From: Alphaproteobacteria bacterium
GTDB lineage: Bacteria; Pseudomonadota; Alphaproteobacteria; Rhizobiales; Xanthobacteraceae
Direction: 5' to 3'
Assembly (NCBI GenBank): GCA_005883445.1
Contig: VAZL01000269.1
Span: 3,237-9,278 of the forward strand
Length of the DNA: 6,042 bases
In this document: positions 1-5,270 of the stretch, in pieces
How positions within the stretch are numbered: position 1 is the stretch's first letter
How the letters are laid out: every line of letters starts with the position of its first letter
Notes under the pieces: generated by a model
Told to the model about the DNA's origin: nothing
Databases searched by the model: none
What the model saw: only the letters and a program-made list of their open reading frames with translations
Program-made: the position numbers and the translations under genes

Positions 1-501
1 GCCTCGGCCGCTCAAATCGTCCGACAACGCCAGCAGCTTCTCTTTCGTGATGATGCGGCCATCCGGATTGTTCGGATTGACGACCACGGCGAGGTCAACT
101 GCGCGCAGCTCATCGATGTCGCGGACATCGATGACGGCATGCCCGGCCAGGGCCGCGGCCCGCGCATGCTCGGAATAGGTCGGACCGAGAACGCCCGCGC
201 GGCCGGGGGGCACGAGCGCCGCTAACAACGGCAACAGGATCTGGGTGCCCGGCGCGCACACGACGTGCGTGGCCGATGGAGCCCCATAGGTGCGCGCGGC
301 GATCTCGCGGAGCCGAATCTGCGCCGCGGAATCGGGCAGTCGCGTGAACACGTTGGCGGCAAGGGGCGGCAGGGGGTAGGGATAGGGATTGATTCCCGTT
401 GACAGGTCGATGAAAGGTTGCGGCGCATGGGGAAACAGCCGCCGCGCCGCTGCGAGGTCGCCGCCATGCTCGAGCGACCCGGCATCCGAATGGAAGATCA
501 T
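1..501 (-). CDS. cobC: Threonine-phosphate decarboxylase CobC, N-terminal part (runs off the left edge)
   Basis: PLP-dependent enzyme of the class I/II aminotransferase fold. It decarboxylates L-threonine-O-3-phosphate to (R)-1-amino-2-propanol phosphate, the linker joining the corrin ring to the nucleotide loop (called CobD in Salmonella). The visible 167 residues open with HGGDL (12-16) and the family signature DLSTGINP (32-39). APGTQ (83-87) follows, then GPTYSEH (106-112), and VNPNNPDG (141-148) with the Asn expected to contact PLP. The Schiff-base lysine and the C-terminal half lie outside the window; the family is usually about 330 residues long. The ATG at 501 places HGG where homologues have it. 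In-frame GTG codons at 510 and 516 are less likely alternatives, and no strong Shine-Dalgarno is visible. The start codon shares CATG (499-502) with the start of cobD on the other strand. I see no convincing promoter just upstream, so it may depend on read-through from the cobQ side. Confidence 0.95.
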   Translation of the reverse strand, partial: MIFHSDAGSLEHGGDLAAARRLFPHAPQPFIDLSTGINPYPYPLPPLAANVFTRLPDSAAQIRLREIAARTYGAPSATHVVCAPGTQILLPLLAALVPPGRAGVLGPTYSEHARAAALAGHAVIDVRDIDELRAVDLAVVVNPNNPDGRIITKEKLLALSDDLSGRG

Positions 502-1468
502 GGCTGTCACGCTCACGCTTCTCGCCCTGCTGATCGAGGCTATGGCCGGTTATCCGGATCGCCTGGTGCGATCAATTGGTCATCCCGTGATCTGGATGGG
601 CGGCTTGATCGCGGTACTGGAGCGCCGATGGAACCGCGAAACCATGGCTCCCGCGCTGCGACGAAGGTTTGGAACTGTCGCAGTCGTTCTGCTCGTTGGC
701 ATTGTCGCCGTGGCGGCGTTCATCATCGAGCGCGGACTCCTGATTTTGCCGTTTGGGTTGATCGGTGTTGGGGTTATCGCCAGCACATTGATCGCCCAGC
801 GAAGTCTGCACCAACACGTCGCGCGTGTTGCCGACGCGCTCGACAATGCCGGCCTCGCTAGCGGCCGCGAAGCGGTATCGCACATCGTCAGTCGTGACAC
901 CAACGCACTTGACGAAGCAGGTGTTGCCCGCGCGGCAATCGAAAGCCTGGCGGAGAATTTTTCCGACGGGGTGGTTGCGCCCGTCCTCTGGATGATCATC
1001 GCTGGGCTCCCCGGCGCAGCAATTTATAAGGCCGTCAACACGGCCGACAGCATGATCGGCCATCGTACCGCGCGTTTCCAGGCCTTCGGTTGGGCGGCTG
1101 CACGCTTCGATGACTTGCTCAACCTGCCGGCATCGCGGCTCTCGGCTCTGCTCATCATCGCGGCGGCTGCGGCAACGAAAGGGACTTCGGCATCGGCCGC
1201 CTGGCGCGCGGTGCGGCGCGATGCCCGTCACCACCGCTCGCCCAACGCGGGCTACCCGGAAGCGGCAATAGCAGGAGCGCTCGGTCTGGCGCTCGCAGGT
1301 CCGCGCAGTTATGCCGGCGTCCATGTCGACGATGCTTTCATGGGAAACGGACGGCATGCGGCAAAAACCAACGACATTCGAGCAGCGCTCAGACTTTACC
1401 GTCGTGCCGACGCGATCTTGATCGGACTTGTCGCCATGCTGGCCGCCGCGCTCATCGCGACAGACTGA
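500..1468 (+). CDS. cobD: Adenosylcobinamide-phosphate synthase CobD (CbiB family)
   Basis: Integral inner-membrane enzyme that joins aminopropanol (phosphate) to the propionate side chain of adenosylcobyric acid, giving adenosylcobinamide (phosphate). It uses the product of the divergent cobC. The protein has 322 residues, normal for CbiB. Hydrophobic segments lie near residues 2-17, 59-74, 81-98, 156-175, 214-226 and 303-320. The conserved core is complete: a block around SRDTNALDE (131-139), AENFSDGVVAP (151-161), YKAVNTADSM (176-185), RFDDLLNLPASRL (202-214) and SPNAGYPEAAIAGALG (247-262). Where many relatives have GRDT this one has SRDT. The ATG at 500 was chosen because residues before GYPDRL match the family N-terminus; GGAAG-like GGAAG is seen as GGAAG at 492-496, only 3 nt upstream. 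Earlier in-frame starts, such as TTG at 389, would run deep into cobC. The last 17 bp overlap cobQ, which converges from the other side. Confidence 0.96.
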   Translation: MAVTLTLLALLIEAMAGYPDRLVRSIGHPVIWMGGLIAVLERRWNRETMAPALRRRFGTVAVVLLVGIVAVAAFIIERGLLILPFGLIGVGVIASTLIAQRSLHQHVARVADALDNAGLASGREAVSHIVSRDTNALDEAGVARAAIESLAENFSDGVVAPVLWMIIAGLPGAAIYKAVNTADSMIGHRTARFQAFGWAAARFDDLLNLPASRLSALLIIAAAAATKGTSASAAWRAVRRDARHHRSPNAGYPEAAIAGALGLALAGPRSYAGVHVDDAFMGNGRHAAKTNDIRAALRLYRRADAILIGLVAMLAAALIATD

Positions 1469-2912
1469 GCAAGCGATCGAGGTCGATGTGCGCTGCAAGA
1501 TGTGCCGCGAGCCGATCCAGGGTTTCATCAACCAACGCGTCGTACGCGATCGCTGTCTGACCTACACCAAAGCGTTGGAGCCACGCAGAGCGTTGGCGAT
1601 CGTCGGCGAATAGGCCGTGGATGTAGGTGCCGCTGACGCGTCCATCGGCCGAAACTGCCCCCTCCGACGACCCATTGGAAAGCCGAGCAAAAGGCCGCGC
1701 GCGGTCCGGCCCTTCGGTCAGGCCCATGTGCATCTCGTATCCGGAGAACGGGATTCCGTCGCTGGTCGTGCCGCGGACCGGCTCGAGGCGCTTGTCTGCG
1801 GTCAAGATCGTCTCGACATCGAGCAGGCCGAGACCATCCGCGGCAGCAGCCGGTCCCTCGACTCCGTGCGGATCCCGTACGGTGCGTCCCAGCATCTGAT
1901 ATCCGCCGCATAGTCCTAAAACGCTGCCGCCGCGCCGCACGTGCGCGCCGATGTCGACGTGGAAGCCTGCCTGGTGCAGCATCGTCAAATCGGCAATCGT
2001 TGCCTTCGCGCCGAGCAAGATGACGAGGTCGGCGTCGCCGGGAAGGGCGTTGCCGGGCCGAACCCAGACGAGATCCACCGTCGGCTCGGCGTCCAACGGG
2101 TCGAGATCGTCAAAGTTGGCCACATGCGGCAGGATTGGGACGGCAATCTTGATCCTCGCCTTCGGCTTGGTAACTCGGGCGCCGTCGAGTGCGAGAGCGT
2201 CCTCCGCGGGCAACAGCCGAGCGTCGGGAAAGAACGGCACCAGCCCGAGCGGCTCCCATCCGGTAGCGCGAGCGATCGTCGCCAGGCCGTCGGCGAACAG
2301 CATCGGATCGCCGCGAAACTTGTTGACGAGAAAGCCGCGAATTTGCGCTGCGTCTCCTGCGTCGATCACGGTTTTGGTGCCGACCAGGCTCGCGATCACG
2401 CCGCCGCGGTCGATATCACCGATCAGCACGACCGGCACGTCGGCCGCGCGCGCAAATCCCATATTGGCGATGTCGTTCGCGCGCAGGTTTACTTCCGACG
2501 CGCTGCCGGCACCCTCGACGAGCACGATGTCTGCATCGCTCCTGAGGCGGGCGTAGCTGTCGAGCACGAAGCGTGCCAGATCGGGCTTCATGTGCTGATA
2601 GGCAGCAGCCTTGGCGGTCGCGTGAACGCGGCCCTGGACCACGACCTGGGCGCCGATCTCGCTTTGTGGTTTGAGCAGCACGGGATTCATGTGCACGCTG
2701 GTCGGCGTGCGTGCGGCTCGTGCCTGCAGCGCCTGCGCACGGCCGATCTCGCCGCCGTCAGCGGTGACCGCCGCGTTGTTGGACATGTTTTGCGGCTTGA
2801 ACGGGCGAACCCGGAGCCCGCGGTTTGCCAGAGCCCGGGCGAGGCCCGCGACAATCAGCGATTTGCCGACATCGGAGCCCGTGCCCTGAAACATGAGTGC
2901 GCGGGCGGCCAA
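1452..2912 (-). CDS. cobQ: Cobyric acid synthase CobQ (CbiP family)
   Basis: ATP- and glutamine-dependent amidase that converts adenosylcobyrinic acid a,c-diamide to adenosylcobyric acid by amidating side chains b, d, e and g. It has 486 residues, a full-length size. The N-terminal synthetase domain carries a P-loop-like GTGSDVGKS (10-18), KPQNMSNNA (39-47) and VEGAGS (132-137). The C-terminal triad-type glutamine amidotransferase domain carries the nucleophile Cys335 in GLCGGYQMLG and His432 in GTYIHGLF. One departure is LLGAK (299-303), where relatives usually have LPGSK. The start is taken as TTG at 2912, two nt after the cobO stop, with a weak GAG 8 nt upstream (2921-2923). ATG at 2894 is the alternative, but it would remove residues just before FQGTGSDVGKS and has no Shine-Dalgarno. 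It is last in the riboswitch-led operon and its 3' end overlaps cobD. Confidence 0.97.
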   Translation of the reverse strand: MAARALMFQGTGSDVGKSLIVAGLARALANRGLRVRPFKPQNMSNNAAVTADGGEIGRAQALQARAARTPTSVHMNPVLLKPQSEIGAQVVVQGRVHATAKAAAYQHMKPDLARFVLDSYARLRSDADIVLVEGAGSASEVNLRANDIANMGFARAADVPVVLIGDIDRGGVIASLVGTKTVIDAGDAAQIRGFLVNKFRGDPMLFADGLATIARATGWEPLGLVPFFPDARLLPAEDALALDGARVTKPKARIKIAVPILPHVANFDDLDPLDAEPTVDLVWVRPGNALPGDADLVILLGAKATIADLTMLHQAGFHVDIGAHVRRGGSVLGLCGGYQMLGRTVRDPHGVEGPAAAADGLGLLDVETILTADKRLEPVRGTTSDGIPFSGYEMHMGLTEGPDRARPFARLSNGSSEGAVSADGRVSGTYIHGLFADDRQRSAWLQRFGVGQTAIAYDALVDETLDRLAAHLAAHIDLDRLLSLSR

Positions 2913-2914
2913 GG

Positions 2915-3529
2915 TTAAAACTCGATTCCAGGCTGGGCTTTCACTCCGGCAGCGAAATGGTGCTTCACCAGCGTCATCTCGGTGACGAGATCGGCTGCGG
3001 CGATCAGCTCCGGCTTGGCGTTGCGGCCGGTGACGGCAACGTGAAGGCCGGGCCTACGCGCCTTCAATGCGGTGACGACGGAGTGCAAGTCGAGATAGTC
3101 ATAACGTAGCGCGATATTGAGTTCGTCGAGGATCACGAGCCTGAACGTCGGATCAGCCATGAGCTCGAGCGCCTTCGCCCAGGCACGCTCCGCTGCGGCG
3201 ATGTCGCGCTTGAGGTCCTGCGTCTCCCAGGTGAAGCCCTCGCCCATGGTGTGCCAGGATACTTGCTCGGCGAACACGGCAAGCGCATCGCGCTCCGCCG
3301 AATGCCATGCGCCTTTGATGAACTGCACGACGCCGACCCGATGGCCGCGGCCGAGCATGCGTAGCGCGAGCCCGAACGCGGCCGTGGATTTCCCCTTGCC
3401 GGGGCCGGTATGGACGATGAGGAGACCTTTCTCGATGGTCTTGCCGGCGACCTCGGCATCCTGCACCGCTTTGCGCTTCGCCGTCTTGGTGCGATGGCGT
3501 TCGACCTCAGTCTCGTCGATCGGTTTCAT
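2915..3529 (-). CDS. cobO: Cob(I)yrinic acid a,c-diamide adenosyltransferase CobO
   Basis: Cytoplasmic CobA/BtuR/CobO-type ATP:corrinoid adenosyltransferase. It moves the 5'-deoxyadenosyl group of ATP onto reduced cobalt, forming the Co-C bond before the CobQ step. It has 204 residues, typical for the family. The Walker A-like GPGKGKST lies at 42-49 inside HTGPGKGKSTAAFG, followed by VQFIKG (68-73), GEGFTW (96-101) and VILDELN (132-138). The C-terminus ends PGIEF. ATG at 3529 is preferred: AAGGGGAG ends at 3536 and leaves 6 nt to this ATG, whereas the GTG immediately before it (3532) would leave only 3 nt. The start overlaps the cobU stop by one base (TGATG), which suggests translational coupling. 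cobQ follows after 2 nt, matching the order of the enzymatic steps. Confidence 0.97.
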   Translation of the reverse strand: MKPIDETEVERHRTKTAKRKAVQDAEVAGKTIEKGLLIVHTGPGKGKSTAAFGLALRMLGRGHRVGVVQFIKGAWHSAERDALAVFAEQVSWHTMGEGFTWETQDLKRDIAAAERAWAKALELMADPTFRLVILDELNIALRYDYLDLHSVVTALKARRPGLHVAVTGRNAKPELIAAADLVTEMTLVKHHFAAGVKAQPGIEF

Positions 3530-4065
3530 CACGGGCTCCCCTTGATGGTGAGCGGCACTCCAGCGACGACGAGGACGACGCGATCTGCGCGTGCGGCAAT
3601 CCGTTGGTTGAGCTGGCCTTGCAGGTCGCGGAATCGACGGCCGAGAGCATTATCGGGCACGATGCCGAAGCCGACTTCGTTGGCGACCAGCACGAGCGGC
3701 GCCGCGGCTTTTGTCAATACAGCTTCAAGGCGCTCAATCTCCGCCTCGACATTCGCACCCGCAAGCAATGCATTTGAGAGCCACAGCGTCAAGCAATCGA
3801 CGAGCAAAGGTGTCGTTCCATGGGCGGCAAGCGCGCCGACGACGTCGCGTGGCGTTTCGAGCGTTCTCCACCCGGCTCCACGTCGCGCTTGGTGAGCGGC
3901 AATGCGTTCCGCCATCTCGGTGTCGCATGCTTCGGCCGTTGCCACATAAATCCACGGCGCGGGCAATGCCGTAATCAAGCTCTCGGCGTAGCGGCTCTTG
4001 CCCGAGCGCGCACCGCCGAGGACGAGCGTAAGCCGGGCGCTGCCGGGCGCAGCGGACGTCGCCAA
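3529..4065 (-). CDS. cobU: Bifunctional adenosylcobinamide kinase / adenosylcobinamide-phosphate guanylyltransferase (CobU, also called CobP)
   Basis: Phosphorylates adenosylcobinamide and then transfers GMP to give adenosylcobinamide-GDP, the activated form used in nucleotide-loop assembly. It has 178 residues, normal for CobU/CobP. The P-loop is GGARSGKS (17-24). RIAAHQARRGAGW (54-66) contains His58, which aligns by position with the guanylylated histidine of Salmonella CobU. VDCLTLWLSN (89-98), VANEVGFGIVP (127-137), RRFRDLQGQLNQ (143-154) and AGVPLTIKG (168-176) complete the family pattern. No ATG fits near the N-terminus. TTG at 4065 lies 5 nt after the hupE stop and leaves about ten residues before the first beta strand, as expected. 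Its AGAAG (4068-4072) is only 2 nt away, so translation probably depends on coupling to hupE. A longer reading frame extends upstream, but it would overlap hupE and shows no family resemblance. Confidence 0.95.
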   Translation of the reverse strand: MATSAAPGSARLTLVLGGARSGKSRYAESLITALPAPWIYVATAEACDTEMAERIAAHQARRGAGWRTLETPRDVVGALAAHGTTPLLVDCLTLWLSNALLAGANVEAEIERLEAVLTKAAAPLVLVANEVGFGIVPDNALGRRFRDLQGQLNQRIAARADRVVLVVAGVPLTIKGSP

Positions 4066-4070
4066 GACTT

Positions 4071-4691
4071 CTACGCGCCGGGAATGAGTTGCCCGATCAG
4101 GACTGTCAACCCGACCCCGATGATCGCCGCTCCCGCAAGCCGCGGTGCAAGTTCGGAGACGCCACCGCTGCGTCGCGCGAACAGCGCAGCTGCGACCGTG
4201 AGCGCGCCCTGGATCAGGATGAGGCCCAGAAGGTAAGCATGGAGCGGAGACGTCTCGGCGCCGAAAATCGATTCGCCGAAGGCATAGCCGTGGAAGATGC
4301 CTGCAACGGCAAAAAGCCCCGCCCACATCCAGACCGATAGAGCGCGACCACGCGCGAGCAGAAAGCCGGCCAGCAGCACCGAGGCCGCAACGACAATCTC
4401 GGCCCCCGGAAGGTTGATGCCGTCGACATGCAGCATGACACCGACCGCTGAGGCAACAACGAACAGCGCCGGTAGCGCCAGATTGAGGCCGCCGACGCCG
4501 ACCGCGATACCGATCGCCAACAAAAAGGCCAGGTGATCCGGGCCGATGACCGGATGGCCGATGCCGGACAAGAGACCTTCAACGAATGTCGAAGGAGTCT
4601 TGCCGCCCATCACGTGATGGGCGAATGCCGACGTTGTGAAGAGAGATAGAGCCGCGACGAGCGCCGTGCGGCAAAGCAGACGTAAAGTCAT
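4071..4691 (-). CDS. hupE: HupE/UreJ family membrane protein, probable cobalt importer
   Basis: A small polytopic inner-membrane protein of 206 residues. It starts with a signal peptide (Arg4/Arg8, hydrophobic 9-19, likely cleavage after SAFA at 24). The mature N-terminus would be HHVMGG. About six hydrophobic spans follow, near 38-62, 68-88, 97-113, 118-136, 148-170 and 184-203. Polar family motifs are GIGHPVIGPDHLAFLLAIG (43-61) and GIFHGYAFGES (131-141), which supply His and Asp residues within the membrane. Relatives were first linked to nickel supply for hydrogenase and urease. Members behind B12 riboswitches have been predicted to carry cobalt, and that fits this place at the head of a cobalamin operon. 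ATG at 4691 has GGGGG (4699-4703) 7 nt upstream. No hydrogenase or urease gene is visible in the window. The cobalt specificity is inferred from context. Confidence 0.88.
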   Translation of the reverse strand: MTLRLLCRTALVAALSLFTTSAFAHHVMGGKTPSTFVEGLLSGIGHPVIGPDHLAFLLAIGIAVGVGGLNLALPALFVVASAVGVMLHVDGINLPGAEIVVAASVLLAGFLLARGRALSVWMWAGLFAVAGIFHGYAFGESIFGAETSPLHAYLLGLILIQGALTVAAALFARRSGGVSELAPRLAGAAIIGVGLTVLIGQLIPGA

Positions 4692-4740
4692 GTGACATCC
4701 CCCATCCGCCTTCCACCCGAAGGCGTGGTTACGGTTGGCA
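4692..4740 (-). promoter_or_regulatory. Expression platform between the riboswitch and hupE
   Basis: This 49-nt linker contains a perfect 7-bp hairpin: CGCCTTC (4719-4725 on this strand) pairs with GAAGGCG (4707-4713) around the loop GGGTG (4714-4718). The hupE Shine-Dalgarno GGGGG (4699-4703) lies 3 nt beyond the stem. There is no U-run, so I read this as translational control next to the ribosome-binding site, not as an intrinsic terminator. The loop GGGTG could pair, with one G-U, with CACTC of the aptamer (4821-4825), resembling the loop-loop contact of class I cobalamin riboswitches. That pairing is inference. Confidence 0.6.
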
Positions 4741-4919
4741 TCGTCGACAGGTCTCCTGGCTCGCGGGTCGCTGCTTTCCTCCGCCTTCCCGGAGCATCCC
4801 GTAGGCTCCAGTGGCTGACCGAGTGAAGCTCGCCGCTCACAGTTGCGGGGGCAGCCGCGGCTTCGGACAAAGCCCTCACCGCGTTCCCTTTTTCGTCCCA
4901 CCGAGGTGGGCATCGACGA
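4741..4919 (-). promoter_or_regulatory. Cobalamin riboswitch (B12 element) upstream of hupE-cobU-cobO-cobQ
   Basis: Adenosylcobalamin-sensing aptamer read on the minus strand. Conserved parts in order are GGGAACGCGGTG (4877-4888), GCTGCCCCCGCAACTGT (4839-4855), then AGCGG, GCCACTGG (4809-4816), CCGGGAAGGCGG (4782-4793) and the B12 box GAGCCAGGAGACCTG (4748-4762). The closing P1 helix is a perfect 7-bp pairing of TCGTCGA (4913-4919) with TCGACGA (4741-4747), which sets the boundaries given here. Ligand binding is expected to repress the minus-strand operon. A second copy of the same class faces the other way at 5011-5182; the 24 bases at 4748-4771 recur there without mismatch in inverted orientation. 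Confidence 0.96.
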
Positions 4920-4926
4920 CCGCACG

Positions 4927-4954
4927 ACTATAGCCGCCGGGGAATCGACCGCAA
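4927..4954 (-). promoter_or_regulatory. Candidate sigma70-type promoter for the hupE-cobU-cobO-cobQ operon
   Basis: On the minus strand the -10 hexamer TATAGT (4927-4932) matches the consensus at five of six bases. TTGCGG (4949-4954) lies 16 bp upstream as a weak -35 with three of six matches. The implied transcription start near 4920 falls directly at the 5' end of the aptamer, which supports the call. It is a prediction from pattern only. Confidence 0.55.
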
Positions 4955-4973
4955 GCGGAACGGCGCAGCGGCA

Positions 4974-5002
4974 TTGACAAAGCGCGGATGGCGACCGTTA
5001 AG
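4974..5002 (+). promoter_or_regulatory. Candidate sigma70-type promoter for the DUF1636-cobW operon
   Basis: An exact TTGACA (4974-4979) is followed after 17 bp by GTTAAG (4997-5002), a poor -10 with three of six matches. The predicted start near 5009 sits just before the P1 helix of the plus-strand riboswitch (5011). The position is convincing, the -10 is not, so the promoter may be weak or helped by a regulator. Confidence 0.5.
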
Positions 5003-5010
5003 TGGCGGCG

Positions 5011-5182
5011 ATCGACGGTCTCTCACGCGAGAGCGAACAGGGAATGCGGTGCGGAGCGAAAGTTCCAAGGCCGCAGCTGCCCCCGCAACTGTAAGCGGCG
5101 AGCCCGTGCCACATTGCCACTGGGACAACCCGGGAAGGCGGTGACGGGCGGCGACCCGCGAGCCAGGAGACCTGCCGTTGAT
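5011..5182 (+). promoter_or_regulatory. Cobalamin riboswitch (B12 element) upstream of the DUF1636-cobW operon
   Basis: A second complete adenosylcobalamin aptamer. It shows GGGAATGCGGTG (5040-5051), GCTGCCCCCGCAACTGT (5076-5092), AAGCGGCGAGC, GCCACTGG (5116-5123), CCGGGAAGGCGG (5130-5141) and the B12 box GAGCCAGGAGACCTG (5160-5174). P1 can form from ATCGACGGT (5011-5019) and GCCGTTGAT (5174-5182), nine pairs with two G-U wobbles. It shares long identical core stretches with the minus-strand copy but differs in the variable arms and P1. It should reduce expression of the downstream metal-handling genes when adenosylcobalamin is plentiful. Confidence 0.96.
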
Positions 5183-5270
5183 TCGGTCGTGGTCCGGGCG
5201 GGGTGCCTCGGGGCCGGTCGAACCGCATCAGCACCCGCGTCGGGGCGATCGCCCCTGCGGAGCGGCACGG
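5183..5270 (+). promoter_or_regulatory. Expression platform between the second riboswitch and the DUF1636 gene
   Basis: An 88-nt leader with no gene. It holds the perfect palindrome GGGGCGATCGCCCC (5242-5255), just upstream of the Shine-Dalgarno GGAG (5259-5262). CCGCA (5223-5227) can pair with TGCGG (5256-5260) and mask the first half of that site. An alternative fold pairs GCGGGGTGC (5198-5206) with GCACCCGC (5231-5238), one G bulged, enclosing CGGT/ACCG (5215-5218 with 5222-5225). The two folds compete for 5223-5225, as expected for a switch acting on translation. No U-run is present. The folds were found by eye and no energies were computed. Confidence 0.5.

Noticed and set aside
399..404. 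Exact TTGACA upstream of cobD as a -35 box
   Set aside because: No -10-like sequence lies 15-19 bp downstream (the stretch is GC-rich), and the bases encode the conserved Leu-Ser-Thr of the cobC DLSTGINP motif.
389..499. Upstream TTG start that would add 37 residues to CobD
   Set aside because: The extra segment reads through the conserved start of cobC on the other strand and does not look like a CbiB N-terminus.
572..1531. 319-codon open frame on the minus strand across cobD
   Set aside because: Antisense to a well-conserved gene, with no recognisable motif and a composition rich in Arg, Cys and Ser typical of shadow frames in GC-rich DNA.
1941..2918. 325-codon open frame on the plus strand across cobQ
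   Set aside because: Antisense shadow of cobQ, with no family resemblance and no ribosome-binding site or promoter of its own.
4066..4326. Long N-terminal extension of CobU
   Set aside because: It would overlap hupE by over 250 bp and reads as an Arg/Cys-rich shadow; CobU proteins normally begin about ten residues before the first strand.
4707..4725. Perfect 7-bp hairpin as an intrinsic terminator before hupE
   Set aside because: It is followed by GATGGGGGATG on the transcript strand, not by a U-run, and it lies against the Shine-Dalgarno, which favours translational control.
4692..4925. Upstream extension of the hupE frame through the riboswitch
   Set aside because: It overlaps the aptamer, lacks a start near the signal peptide, and the ATG at 4691 has a proper Shine-Dalgarno and signal sequence.
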